The position numbers and the translations under genes were made by a program. A DNA stretch of 64,000 nt. Origin: Myxococcales bacterium (GTDB lineage: Bacteria > Myxococcota > Myxococcia > Myxococcales > Myxococcaceae). The notes under the pieces were generated by a model. The model was not told the DNA's origin and did not search any database. It saw nothing but the letters and a program-made list of their open reading frames with translations. The stretch's first letter is position 1. Each line of letters starts with the position of its first letter. Location of the stretch: positions 62,001 to 126,000 of the forward strand of contig JADLDB010000067.1 in NCBI GenBank assembly GCA_020846875.1. The letters run 5' to 3'. Below, piece by piece: positions 8,078 to 16,674 of the stretch.

Positions 8078-10073
8078 AGCGCTGCCCACCGCAGGTGGGG
8101 ACGACGAGGATCAGCTCGCTCTGGTCCGGCTCCGATTCGCTGCGCCCGCGCCCGAAGGGTAGGTTGTTGTCGTTGATGATCGCCACTCGCCCGCCGGGGA
8201 GCGCCGCGACTCCCTCGATGGTCCAGAAGGGGAAGGCGAAGCTCCCGCCGTCGGCCGTCTGGAGCTCGAGCAGATCGGCCGCCAGCTCCTTCGTCGCCAC
8301 GCCTCCCGGGGCCGAAGGCAGGGTGAAGCGGAAGAGGCGCTTGAAGCCGTCGGTCCGCCGCTCGGTGTCGTCGCGCTCCAGCGCGTAGCCGTGGGCAGCG
8401 TCGATCATCGTCAGGTCCCCCACCGTGCTGGCGCGGGCGTCCAGCGGGTAGCGGAAGGCCAGGTGCGTGAAGCGCCGGGAGGCGAGGTCGAAGGCGAAGG
8501 CCAGGCTCTCGCGGCTCGAGCCCAGCGGCTTCTCCAGCACCGCGAAGAGCGTCGTCCCGTCGGCGGAGAGCGCCAGGTTCTCGAAGCCCGCGCTGCGGGC
8601 GACGTTCGGCGCCTCGTCCACCTGCGGCCACTCGAGGCCCGCGCGGGTGGCGTCGCCTTCGAGCGCGTTCGGCTTGCCGAAGAGGGCGACCGTCTTGAGC
8701 CATGGGGCCTCGCGGTACGCCGTGCTCAGGGCGACCCAGTCGAAGCTCTGCAGGGTGACGCGGGCGCCGGCGTCGGCGAGGGCGACGGTGCGAGCCACAT
8801 AGCGGCTGAGCCCCGCGGGCTGGTCGAAGGGCGCGCCGGTGCCGTGCACCTTGGTCTCCACGTTGAGCGGGGTGGGGTACCTGAGCACCTCGTCCAGGGT
8901 GAGCAGCCGGTAGGGTGCCGGGCTCTTCAGCACCACCTGCGCGGGGAAGTCGGGCAGCGGGCGATCGCAGATCGCGGCGCGGCGGAGCGTGGCGAGGGGC
9001 GTCAGCGGCGCGAGGAAGCCTCCGTCCGGCGTCCCCCGGCACTTCGGCGGCCCCACCACCGGATCGTGCCAGACGATCGGTACGCCGCTGGCGGTGGCGG
9101 TGAGATCGAGCTCCAGGGTGGTGGCGCCCGCGCGCAGCGCCGCGTCGAAGGAGGCGCGCGTCTCTTCCGGCGCGAGGCCGCGGGCGCCCCGGTGCCCCTG
9201 CAGCTCCAGCCCGGCGTCGAGCACCACGCCGCCGAGATCCGGTCGATCGGTGATGATCCCGTCCACGCCCCACGCCACCAGCTCGGCCATGCGCCGGGGC
9301 TCGTCGACGGTCCAGGGGATGACGCGGAAGCCGGCGGCGCGGAGCTGCGCCACCTGCTCCTTCGACTCCAGCCAGCGGTGATCCGGCGAGGCCGCCGGCG
9401 GCGCTGCCCGGTGCGCCAGCGCGTCGGCCCGCAGCGCCTCCAGCGAGCGGAGCACCAGGTTTCTCCTGAGCTGCGGGTGATCCGGCCCCCGCCAGACGCC
9501 GCCGTCCAGCGCCAGCGGGAAAGGCGGCTCGACCAACCGGCCGGCCTCGTCGACGTGGAGGAGGAAGGGGCCGTGCTCGTCGCCCAGCCAGTAGGTGCCG
9601 TCGGGCGCGCGCACCAGCGACTCGGGATCGAAGTCGGCGCCGGTGAGCAGCCGCTCGGGCGTGAAGGCGTGGACGATGGGCCAGGGCACCTGCCGCAGTG
9701 GATCGCTCAAGGTGAACAGGGGGCGCGCCGCCAGGGTGCCCGCGTCGAAGTCCGCCGACAGCGCGTACACCCGCAGGAGGAAGTCGCTCGACGTCTCGGG
9801 GACGCCGTAGCCGTTGTCGCTGGCCGCCAGGAAGCCGCCGTCCGGCAGCGCGGTGAGCGACGAGAAGCCCTGCACCGGCTGAGAAGGGAAGGGACCTCCG
9901 GCGCCGGACGGGAGGCGAGCGCCCGAGGGTGGGCCCGGGGCGAAGGTGAGCGCCGGGAGCACCGCCCGCCCTGCCAGAGCAGGCCGGAATGTCTCCGCTG
10001 CAGACTCTAGCGGCACCCGCGCTGGCTGGGGACACGCGGAGAACGACAGGAGGATCGCGAAGAACCTGCGCAC
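8070..10073 (-). CDS. lipoprotein with a GDPD domain nested inside an esterase-like phytase fold
   Basis: The 667-residue protein begins with a short signal and a possible lipobox (SFSAC). Residues about 40-200 look like the first half of an esterase-like phytase propeller (GFSSLTALPDGGFLAASDNGYG, YWLGDEHGPF) and about 490-660 like its second half (GFENLALSADG, FWTIEGVAALPGG, INDNNLPFG). Between them lies glycerophosphodiester phosphodiesterase sequence: HRGARG at 294-299, ELDL at 321-324 and WHDP at 335-338 supply the usual catalytic His, Glu/Asp and His. Oddly, the strand-helix units that normally end a GDPD barrel (FRVIPWTVDEP, GVDGIITDRPD, 249-279) come before the HRG motif, as in a circular permutation. 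The likely role is extracellular hydrolysis of glycerophosphodiesters. The GTG start lacks a strong ribosome site. Confidence 0.78.
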   Translation of the reverse strand: MRRFFAILLSFSACPQPARVPLESAAETFRPALAGRAVLPALTFAPGPPSGARLPSGAGGPFPSQPVQGFSSLTALPDGGFLAASDNGYGVPETSSDFLLRVYALSADFDAGTLAARPLFTLSDPLRQVPWPIVHAFTPERLLTGADFDPESLVRAPDGTYWLGDEHGPFLLHVDEAGRLVEPPFPLALDGGVWRGPDHPQLRRNLVLRSLEALRADALAHRAAPPAASPDHRWLESKEQVAQLRAAGFRVIPWTVDEPRRMAELVAWGVDGIITDRPDLGGVVLDAGLELQGHRGARGLAPEETRASFDAALRAGATTLELDLTATASGVPIVWHDPVVGPPKCRGTPDGGFLAPLTPLATLRRAAICDRPLPDFPAQVVLKSPAPYRLLTLDEVLRYPTPLNVETKVHGTGAPFDQPAGLSRYVARTVALADAGARVTLQSFDWVALSTAYREAPWLKTVALFGKPNALEGDATRAGLEWPQVDEAPNVARSAGFENLALSADGTTLFAVLEKPLGSSRESLAFAFDLASRRFTHLAFRYPLDARASTVGDLTMIDAAHGYALERDDTERRTDGFKRLFRFTLPSAPGGVATKELAADLLELQTADGGSFAFPFWTIEGVAALPGGRVAIINDNNLPFGRGRSESEPDQSELILVVPTCGGQRCD

Positions 10074-10086
10074 GGGCCGCGAGCCT

Positions 10087-10098
10087 AGGCGCGCGCCT
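10087..10098. promoter_or_regulatory. 12-bp palindrome between divergent genes, possible operator
   Basis: AGGCGCGCGCCT is a perfect palindrome in the 104-nt gap between the GDPD gene and the beta-oxidation operon. Its position 80 nt before the FadN-like start would suit a repressor site, but in DNA this GC-rich it may be chance. Confidence 0.25.
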
Positions 10099-10177
10099 CC
10101 GAGAATTGTCCGGCCATCGGCGTGGGGCTGCGTTATGGATCGCGCCCGCTGGATCCACCCGCACCCGGAGTCACCTC

Positions 10178-12568
10178 ATGTCCTTCCGCATCCGCAAGGC
10201 CGCCGTCCTGGGCGCCGGCGTGATGGGCAGCGGCATCGCTGCGCACCTCGCGAACGCCGGCATCCCCGTCCTGCTCCTCGACATCGTCCCGCCCCAGGTG
10301 GGCGAGGGTGACAAGCCCGACTCGAAGGCCTTCCGGAACAAGTTCGCGCTCTCCGCCCTGGCCAACCTGCGCAAGCAGAAGCCCGCCCCGCTGATGACCG
10401 AGCGGGCGCTGGCCCTCATCGAGGTGGGCAACTTCGACGACGATCTGAAGCGCGTCGGCGAGTGCGACTGGGTGGTGGAGGTGATCAAGGAGGACTTGAA
10501 GCTCAAGCACCAGCTCTTCGCGAAGCTGGAGCCGCTGGTGTCGAAGACGGCCATCGTCAGCTCCAACACCTCGGGCATGAGCATCGCCGGGATGACGGAC
10601 GGCCGCGGCGACGACTTCAAGTCCCGCTTCCTGGTGACGCACTTCTTCAACCCGGTCCGCTACATGAAGCTGCTGGAGCTGGTGGCGGGAGAGAAGACGT
10701 CGCCTTCGGTGCTGGCCCGCATGGCCGGGTTCGGCGAGCGTGTCCTGGGCAAGGGGATCGTCTTCGGCAAGGACACCACCAACTTCATCGCCAACCGCAT
10801 CGGCACCTACGGGATGATGCGCACCATCCAGTTGATGGAGGCGCACCAGGTCTCCATCGAAGAGGTGGACAAGATCTTCGGGCCGGCGATGGGCCGCCCC
10901 AAGTCGGCCGTCTTCCGCACCGCCGATCTCGTCGGCCTGGACACGTTCCTGCATGTCACGAAGAACTGCTACGACTCGCTCACGTCCGATCCCGCCCGCG
11001 AGACCTTCAAGCCGCCGAAGTGGCTGGAGCAGATGGTCGAGAAGAAGATGCTGGGCGACAAGTCCGGCAGCGGCTTCTACAAGAAGCAGAAGGGCGACGG
11101 CGGCAAGGAGATCCTCGTCCTCGACCTGAAGACCTTCGAGTACCGGGCGCAGGCCAAGGTGCGCTTCGAGTCTCTGGGCGCGGCGCGCGACGTCGAGGAG
11201 CTGGGCGAGCGGGTGAAGACGGTGATGACCGGCACCGACAAGGCCGCGAAGTTCGCCGAGGCGGTGACGCTGGACACCCTGGCCTACGCCGCGCGCCTGC
11301 TGGGGGAGATCGCCGACGACTACGTCAACGTCGATCGAGCGATGCGCTGGGGCTTCGCCTGGGACATGGGCCCGTTCGAGGCCTGGGACGCGTACGGCGT
11401 GGCGGCGGGCGTGAAGCGGATGAAGGAGCTCAACGTGCCCGTGGCGCCGTGGGTGGAGGCGATGCTCGCGTCGGGCCGCACGAAGTTCTACGCGGCCGAC
11501 GGCAGGTACGACACGTACTGGAACGTGCCGTCGAGGTCGTCGCTCTTCGTGCCGACGATCGACCGGCAGCTCACCATCGACTCGCTCAAGCGCGGCAACA
11601 AGCAGGTGGCAGCCAACGACTCCGCCAGCCTGTGGGACCTCGGCGACGGGATCCTCGGCCTCGAGTTCCATTCCAAGATGAACTCGATCGACACGATGAT
11701 CATCGAGCTCATGGACCAGGCGGTGGACGTCGCCGAGAAGGACTTCCGCGGCCTGGTCATCGGCAACGACGGCGGCAACTTCTCCGCGGGCGCCAACATC
11801 GCCATGCTGCTGTGGGCGGTGAAGGACGGCCAGTGGGACGAGGTGAAGAAGCTGATCTCTGGCTTCCAGCGGGCCAACCAGCGCATGCGCTACTCCAGCA
11901 TTCCCGTGGTGACGGCGCCCTTCGGCCTCACCCTGGGCGGCGGCTGCGAGGTCACCATGGGCGGCAACGCCCAGCAGGCCGCGGCGGAGACGTACATCGG
12001 CCTCGTCGAGTTCGGCGTCGGCCTCATCCCCGGCGGCGGCGGCAACATGCAGCTCTTGCGCAACCTCTTCGGGGCGCAGGCGGGCAGCAAGGACTTCGAC
12101 GCCCTGCCGTACCTGAAGAAGGCGTTCCTCAACATCGGCATGGCGAAGGTGGCCACCAGCGCGGAGGAGGCGAAGGAGGCCGGCTTCCTCACCCCCGACG
12201 CGGGCATCTCCATGAATCGCGATCACCAACTGGCCGACGCGAAGGCCCGGGCGCTGGGCCTGGCCGAGGCGGGCTTCATGGCCCCGCGCGCCACCACCTT
12301 CTTCCTGCCCGGCCGCAGCGGCGCCGCCACCATCGACATGCTGCTGTACGACATGGTCCTCAACCACCAGATCAGCGACCACGATCGGCTGATCGGGAAG
12401 AAGCTGGCCACGGTGCTGACCGGCGGCGACGTGTCGCCCACCACGCCGGTGACGGAGCAGCGCCTGCTCGACCTGGAGCTCGAGGCCTTCCTGTCGCTGT
12501 GCGGCGAGGCGAAGACGCAGGATCGCATCCAGCACATGCTCGAGAAGGGCAAGCCGCTGCGGAACTGA
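10178..12568 (+). CDS. bifunctional 3-hydroxyacyl-CoA dehydrogenase / enoyl-CoA hydratase (FadN type)
   Basis: The 796-residue protein has the dehydrogenase first and the crotonase last, the order of Bacillus FadN rather than E. coli FadB. The NAD-binding site GAGVMGSGIAAH is at residues 12-23, and the dehydrogenase continues with SSNTSGMSI, THFFNPVRYMKLLE and FGKDTTNFIANR. The C-terminal hydratase contains SAGANI for the oxyanion hole and both catalytic Glu residues, in LGGGCEVT (about residue 591) and GLVEFGVG. It catalyses hydration of enoyl-CoA and NAD-dependent oxidation of 3-hydroxyacyl-CoA in fatty acid beta-oxidation. The ATG at 10178 follows GGAG. The thiolase gene starts 30 nt downstream, so the two form a classical beta-oxidation operon; the acyl-CoA dehydrogenase lies 38 kb away. 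Confidence 0.92.
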   Translation: MSFRIRKAAVLGAGVMGSGIAAHLANAGIPVLLLDIVPPQVGEGDKPDSKAFRNKFALSALANLRKQKPAPLMTERALALIEVGNFDDDLKRVGECDWVVEVIKEDLKLKHQLFAKLEPLVSKTAIVSSNTSGMSIAGMTDGRGDDFKSRFLVTHFFNPVRYMKLLELVAGEKTSPSVLARMAGFGERVLGKGIVFGKDTTNFIANRIGTYGMMRTIQLMEAHQVSIEEVDKIFGPAMGRPKSAVFRTADLVGLDTFLHVTKNCYDSLTSDPARETFKPPKWLEQMVEKKMLGDKSGSGFYKKQKGDGGKEILVLDLKTFEYRAQAKVRFESLGAARDVEELGERVKTVMTGTDKAAKFAEAVTLDTLAYAARLLGEIADDYVNVDRAMRWGFAWDMGPFEAWDAYGVAAGVKRMKELNVPVAPWVEAMLASGRTKFYAADGRYDTYWNVPSRSSLFVPTIDRQLTIDSLKRGNKQVAANDSASLWDLGDGILGLEFHSKMNSIDTMIIELMDQAVDVAEKDFRGLVIGNDGGNFSAGANIAMLLWAVKDGQWDEVKKLISGFQRANQRMRYSSIPVVTAPFGLTLGGGCEVTMGGNAQQAAAETYIGLVEFGVGLIPGGGGNMQLLRNLFGAQAGSKDFDALPYLKKAFLNIGMAKVATSAEEAKEAGFLTPDAGISMNRDHQLADAKARALGLAEAGFMAPRATTFFLPGRSGAATIDMLLYDMVLNHQISDHDRLIGKKLATVLTGGDVSPTTPVTEQRLLDLELEAFLSLCGEAKTQDRIQHMLEKGKPLRN

Positions 12569-12598
12569 AAGACGCACGAGGATTCAAGGAGAACGAAC

Positions 12599-13768
12599 AT
12601 GTCACCGAGAGTCGTGATCGCCAGCACCGCCCGCACGCCCTTCACCCGCGCCCACAAGGGCGAGCTGAAGGACACCCGCCCCGACACCCTCGCCGCGCAC
12701 GTGATCAAGGCGGCCATCGAGCGCGTCCCGGGCCTCAAGGGCGCCGAGGTGCAGGACGTGGTGCTGGGCTGCGCCATGCCCGAGGCCGAGCAGGGGATGA
12801 ACGTGGCTCGCATCGCCGGCCTCCTCGCCGGGCTGCCGGACACCGTGCCGGGGATGACCGTCAACCGCTTCTGCGCCTCGGGCGTGCAGTCCATCGCCCA
12901 GGTGGCGCAGGCGATCGCCGCCGGACAGTACGAGGTGGCGGTGGCCGGTGGGACGGAGACGATGACGATGGTGCCGATGGGCGGCAACAAGGTGTCGGCC
13001 AACCCCGAGCTGATGGAGAAGTACCCGGAGGTCTACACCTCCATGGGCGCCACCGCGGAGAAGGTGGCCGCGCGCTTCAAGGTGTCGCGCGAGGACCAGG
13101 ACAAGTTCGCCTTCGAGTCGCAGCGCCGGGCCGCGGAGGCGCGGGAGAAGGGGAAGCTGAAGGACGAGATCGCCCCCATCACCGTCACCGTCTTCGACGA
13201 CAAGGGGAAGGCCGCGCAGGTGACCGTCTCGGACGACACCATCCTGCGGCCCGACACGCAGTTGGACGGACTGGCGAAGCTGAAGCCGGCGTTCGACGCG
13301 AAGGGCACGGTGACGGCCGGCAACGCGTCGCCGCTGACGGACGGCGCGGGCGCGGCGGTGGTGATGAGCGAGGCGAAGGCGAAGGCGCTGGGCATCAAGC
13401 CGCTGGGCTACTTCGTCGACTACGTGGTGGCCGGGGTGCCGCCCGACATCATGGGCATCGGCCCGGTGCCGGCGATCCGGAAGTTGCTCGAGCGCAACAA
13501 GCTCGAGGTGAAGGACATCGACGTCTTCGAGGTGAACGAGGCCTTCGCCGCGCAGGCGGTGTACTGCTTGAGGGAGCTGGGCATTCCACCCGAGAAGGCC
13601 AACCCCAACGGCGGGGCGATCGCGCTCGGTCACCCGCTGGGCGTGTCCGGCACCCGCATGGTGGGCACGCTGCTGCGCGAGCTGAAGCGGCGCGGTGGGA
13701 AGTACGGCGTGGTGTCGATGTGCATCGGCGGCGGCATGGGCGCGGCGGCCCTGCTCGAGGTCGCGTAG
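12599..13768 (+). CDS. fadA: acetyl-CoA acyltransferase (3-ketoacyl-CoA thiolase)
   Basis: The 389-residue thiolase matches the family length. The nucleophile Cys92 is in NRFCASG, His345 in GGAIALGHPLG and Cys375 in SMCIGGGMG, so the full catalytic triad is present; the NEAFAAQA motif is also intact. The enzyme cleaves 3-ketoacyl-CoA with CoA to release acetyl-CoA, the last beta-oxidation step, using the product of the FadN-like protein encoded immediately upstream. An AAGGAG ribosome site precedes the ATG. A biosynthetic acetoacetyl-CoA thiolase role is the alternative, but the operon partner argues for degradation. Confidence 0.92.
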   Translation: MSPRVVIASTARTPFTRAHKGELKDTRPDTLAAHVIKAAIERVPGLKGAEVQDVVLGCAMPEAEQGMNVARIAGLLAGLPDTVPGMTVNRFCASGVQSIAQVAQAIAAGQYEVAVAGGTETMTMVPMGGNKVSANPELMEKYPEVYTSMGATAEKVAARFKVSREDQDKFAFESQRRAAEAREKGKLKDEIAPITVTVFDDKGKAAQVTVSDDTILRPDTQLDGLAKLKPAFDAKGTVTAGNASPLTDGAGAAVVMSEAKAKALGIKPLGYFVDYVVAGVPPDIMGIGPVPAIRKLLERNKLEVKDIDVFEVNEAFAAQAVYCLRELGIPPEKANPNGGAIALGHPLGVSGTRMVGTLLRELKRRGGKYGVVSMCIGGGMGAAALLEVA

Positions 13769-13771
13769 CCG

Positions 13772-13803
13772 CGTCCGGGTGGTGAGGGGCCCCTCTCCGG
13801 ACG
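13772..13803 (+). terminator. stem-loop after the beta-oxidation operon
   Basis: CGTCCGG and CCGGACG pair around an inner palindrome GAGGGGCCCCTC, starting 4 nt after the thiolase stop. It gives a long GC-rich hairpin but no T tract follows. Confidence 0.4.
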
Positions 13804-13861
13804 GCCGGGGTGGGGCTTCGTCGTGCCTGGACAGCCGAGCGGCCTGCTGTACGTGACGGGC

Positions 13862-14284
13862 ATGTTCCGCTGCGCCCACTGTGGTGCCTTCAACCGGATC
13901 CCCGCCACGCCCCCGGCGGGCGCGCCCACCTGCGGCCGCTGCAAGACGGGGCTCGACGTGTCCGGGGCGCCACAGGCCGTGGACGCCGACGGCCTCGCCC
14001 GGGCGATCGCCTCGTCGCCCGTGCCGGTGCTGGTGGACTTCTGGGCCCCGTGGTGCGGGCCGTGTCGCATGGCCGCGCCGATCCTCGAGCAGGTGGGGCG
14101 TGCCCAGGCCGGCAGAGCGGTAGTGCTGAAGGTGAACACCGAGGACCACCCCGAGCCGTCGGCGCGGCTGGGGATCCGCGGCATCCCCACCTTCATCGTC
14201 TTCAAGGAAGGCCGGGAGGTGGCCCGGCAGAGCGGGGTCCTTCCTGCCCCAGTCATGACGCAGTGGGTCGCGCAGCACGCGTAA
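13862..14284 (+). CDS. trxC: thioredoxin 2 with N-terminal zinc ribbon
   Basis: The 140-residue protein has the TrxC layout: a zinc-binding ribbon with Cys4, Cys7, Cys24 and Cys27, then a thioredoxin fold with the active site WCGPC (Cys65/Cys68), DFWAPWC before it and the cis-Pro in GIPTF. It reduces protein disulfides in the cytoplasm and, in E. coli, is linked to oxidative stress. I placed the start at the ATG just before FRCAHC because E. coli TrxC begins at the equivalent point; an in-frame GTG at 13823 would add 13 unremarkable residues. It follows the thiolase by 93 nt and a hairpin, so it is probably transcribed separately. Confidence 0.9.
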   Translation: MFRCAHCGAFNRIPATPPAGAPTCGRCKTGLDVSGAPQAVDADGLARAIASSPVPVLVDFWAPWCGPCRMAAPILEQVGRAQAGRAVVLKVNTEDHPEPSARLGIRGIPTFIVFKEGREVARQSGVLPAPVMTQWVAQHA

Positions 14285-14364
14285 TGGTGGCGTGAAGCGA
14301 TCGCCGGCCGGTGGCCTGGCGTCGCATGGTGTGGGGCCCCGGGCTTTGGTTAGGCTGCGCCGCG

Positions 14365-14793
14365 ATGGTGATCGCGCTCCTGGTGGTGTTGGGTGGCCTG
14401 CTGCTGGCGATGCTGGCGGTGTTGATCGCCGCGGTGCTCATGAAGGCCCGCCAGGCGCCCGTGGAGCCGCGGGTGACGTACTCGATGGACGACGTGCGAT
14501 CGCTGGCGCGCGCCGGCCGGAAGGTGGAGGCGATTCGCCTGTACCGGCAGCTCACCGGCCAGGGGCTGACCGAGGCGAAGGCGGCGGTGGAGCAGTTGTC
14601 GGGCCGCGCCCCGGCGGCGCCCCGCAAGCAGGGGATCATCCTCCGTGAGGTCCGCGACTCGGACATCGAGCTGCAGATCCGCTCCGGCCACCTGATGAAC
14701 GCCATCGCGCTGTACCGGGAGAAGAACGGCGTGGGGATGCAGGAGGCCCGCACCGCGGTGGAGCGCTGGAGAGACCGCCTGCGCGCCAGCTGA
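14365..14793 (+). CDS. membrane-anchored protein with ribosomal L7/L12 C-terminal-like repeats
   Basis: The 142-residue product starts with one membrane helix (about 1-28). The soluble part holds two copies of the helix-turn pattern seen in the L7/L12 C-terminal domain: RKVEAIRLYRQLTGQGLTEA followed by AKAAVE, and later HLMNAIALYREKNGVGMQEA followed by RTAVE. In ribosomes that domain recruits translation factors; membrane-anchored versions are common in bacteria and have no established role. The start is uncertain: the ATG at 14365 has TAGGCT 8 nt upstream, fitting leaderless transcription, whereas longer in-frame starts exist at 14311 and 14326. Confidence 0.6.
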   Translation: MVIALLVVLGGLLLAMLAVLIAAVLMKARQAPVEPRVTYSMDDVRSLARAGRKVEAIRLYRQLTGQGLTEAKAAVEQLSGRAPAAPRKQGIILREVRDSDIELQIRSGHLMNAIALYREKNGVGMQEARTAVERWRDRLRAS

Positions 14794-14866
14794 CCTCAGG
14801 GCTCAAGCTCGAAGATCGCCAGGTACTTCGCCACCCGCTTCGTGTCCTCGTGCGTCATCGGCAGCT

Positions 14867-15430
14867 TCAGTCCCGCCCGAAGATCACGTTGTCGAGGCAG
14901 GCGCGATCGTTGGGGCCGTCGACGAACTCGCCGCGGATCTTGAGCACGGTGATCTCTCCGAGCAGCGCGCGGAAGTCGTCGGCCGCCACGGGGAGGCCGG
15001 CGTTGGCGGTGCGCTCGTCGTAGACCCAGCCCGATTGATCGTCGAGGCGGATGCTGAACGGCGTCCAGTCGAGGCCTGGCGTGAAGCGGAAGTGGTTGGC
15101 GATCCGCAGGCTGCTGCCCTCGAGGATCACGTCGCGGCCCTTCACCTGGTTGTAGATGCTGAACTGCTTCAAGTCGAAGGTGAGGCGCTTACCGTAGAGC
15201 GCCGCGTGGTTGCCGCGGTACTTGGGCGGCGCCACGAAGTACCAGGCGTCGAGATCGTACGAGTCCTGCCCGCACAAGTTCCCCGCCGGGTAGCCGTCGG
15301 AGCCGTGCAGCTCGGGCCGGGTGTCCTCTCCGTTCCCGAACAGCGTCCAGCCTTCGTCGTCGCTCTCGAAGAGGCTCGACGTGGTGCAGCCGCTCAGGGC
15401 GATGGCGAGGCAGAGGACCGACCGGAACAC
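14867..15430 (-). CDS. lipoprotein with a laminin B (domain IV)-like fold
   Basis: The 187-residue protein carries a lipobox signal (LSGC at 13-16). The mature domain follows the laminin B pattern: a start at EGWTLFGNGE, then GYPAGNLCGQD, AWYFVAPPKYRGN, LYGKRLTFDLKQ, VILEGSSLRI, LDWTPFSIRLDD and a C-terminal LKIRGEF with CLDNVIF. In animals this domain is extracellular and structural; in bacteria it appears in secreted proteins, where it may bind carbohydrate or surface polymers, but no function is established. It starts with GTG, preceded by AAGGCGG. It lies 30 nt downstream of the FemAB-like gene on the same strand, so the two may be co-transcribed. Confidence 0.7.
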   Translation of the reverse strand: MFRSVLCLAIALSGCTTSSLFESDDEGWTLFGNGEDTRPELHGSDGYPAGNLCGQDSYDLDAWYFVAPPKYRGNHAALYGKRLTFDLKQFSIYNQVKGRDVILEGSSLRIANHFRFTPGLDWTPFSIRLDDQSGWVYDERTANAGLPVAADDFRALLGEITVLKIRGEFVDGPNDRACLDNVIFGRD

Positions 15431-15460
15431 AGCCGCCTTCTACCAGACGGGCGCGTGCTG

Positions 15461-16636
15461 TCAGGACTTCCGAACCCAAGGCGGCGGCCAGGGCTTGAGG
15501 CCGGCGATCCGCGCGCCCTCGCGGGTCAGCTGCTCCACCTGAAGGGCCTCGCGGCGACAGAAGTCCTTCACCGCGACCTCCAGGCGTCGCTCGAAGATGC
15601 GGTGCGCGCTGTGGATGAGGGTGGGCTCGAAGCCGCGGCTCACCTTGTGCTCGCCCCCGGCACCGGGCTCGAAGACCGCGCGCCGCAGGCGAATGCAGTC
15701 GTCGATCGAGTGGTACAGGCAGACGTGGAAGTGGAGGAAGGGGTGTTCCTCGAAGCAGCCCCAGTAGCGCCCGTAGAGGTGCGTGGGGGTGTGCAGGTTG
15801 AAGGCGCCGGCGATCACCTCGCCGCGGCGCTCGGCCACCACCAGCTCGATCGCGTCGGGCATGGAGGCGAAGGCGCGGGTGAAGAGCTCGCGGCCGAGCT
15901 GCACCGGCCCCCAGGAGTAGCGGCTGGCGGTGGCCTCGTAGAAGCGCCAGGCCAGCTCGGCGTGGCTCGGGTCCAGCGCTTCGCTGCGCACCGTCCGCAG
16001 TGAGATGCCCTGCCCGACGGCCGCCCCGCGCTCGCGCTTGAGCTGGTGGCGCCGCTTGGAGTCGAAGCGCGCGAGGAACTCGTCCCAACTGGCGTAGCCG
16101 GGGTTTCGCCAGTGGTACTGCATGGTGGCGCGGCGGAAGAGGCCGGCCGGCTCCAGCGCGCGCGCCTCGTCTTCCGGCGGGAAGAGGACGTGCACCGAGG
16201 AGCAGCCGGTGTCCTTCGCGTACTCGTGGGCGGCGGCGAGCAGCGCGTCACGGGTGGCGGCGGCGTCTTCGCTCGCGAGGCTGAGGAACCGGCGCGCCGT
16301 GAGTGGTGAGAGCGGCACGCCCAGGAGCAGCTTGGGGTAGTAGCGCACGCCCAGTTGCTGCGCGGCGTTGGCCCAGCCGAAGTCGTACACGTACTCGCCC
16401 ATCGAGTGGTGCTTGCGCCAGGCCGGCGCGGCGGCGATCAACGCCTCGTCACGCCACAGCGTCAGGTGGGCCGCTTCCCAGCCGCGCTCGCGGACGGCGC
16501 TGCCGGACTCCTCCATCGCGGCGATCCACTCCCAGCGCAGCACCGGGGCGGCTTCTCCGGGCAAGAGCGCGTTCCAGGCCGCCTTCGGCACGTCGGTGAT
16601 GGACTCGAGCACCTTCACGCGAGTGGGCGACGGCAT
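15461..16636 (-). CDS. GNAT-fold FemAB-like protein (peptidogalycan biosynthesis/recognition family)
   Basis: The 391-residue protein matches the family often annotated as peptidogalycan biosynthesis protein or DUF482, a FemAB-like acyltransferase of the GNAT superfamily. Recognisable blocks are WNALLPGEAAPVLRWEWIAA, SMGEYVYDFGWANA, MQYHWRNPGYASWDEFLARF, SKRRHQLKRERG, and GGEHKVSRGFEPTLIHSAH near the C-terminus. Family members have no proven substrate; related FemABX enzymes transfer aminoacyl groups to cell-wall precursors. It is divergent from the CapA-like gene with only 38 nt between the starts, so their promoters must overlap. Confidence 0.82.
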   Translation of the reverse strand: MPSPTRVKVLESITDVPKAAWNALLPGEAAPVLRWEWIAAMEESGSAVRERGWEAAHLTLWRDEALIAAAPAWRKHHSMGEYVYDFGWANAAQQLGVRYYPKLLLGVPLSPLTARRFLSLASEDAAATRDALLAAAHEYAKDTGCSSVHVLFPPEDEARALEPAGLFRRATMQYHWRNPGYASWDEFLARFDSKRRHQLKRERGAAVGQGISLRTVRSEALDPSHAELAWRFYEATASRYSWGPVQLGRELFTRAFASMPDAIELVVAERRGEVIAGAFNLHTPTHLYGRYWGCFEEHPFLHFHVCLYHSIDDCIRLRRAVFEPGAGGEHKVSRGFEPTLIHSAHRIFERRLEVAVKDFCRREALQVEQLTREGARIAGLKPWPPPWVRKS

Positions 16637-16674
16637 CGCGTGACTTCTCTAACGCACCGGTGTACCCGGCGCCC

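Noticed and set aside
6685-10164. A 1159-codon open frame on the minus strand covering two genes
   Set aside because: It is an artefact of extreme third-position GC bias; the translation is Arg/Ala/Gly-rich and lacks domains, while the frames beneath it have clear signal peptides and motifs.
10462-13785. A 1107-codon plus-strand frame across the beta-oxidation genes
   Set aside because: It overlaps two well-supported enzymes in another frame, and its translation is low-complexity Arg/Gly/His.
14794-14866. A frame on the minus strand ending AKYLAIFELEP before a TGA, resembling the tail of a cytochrome c or similar protein
   Set aside because: It has no start codon or upstream domain and overlaps the end of the laminin-B gene out of frame. 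At most it is a gene remnant.
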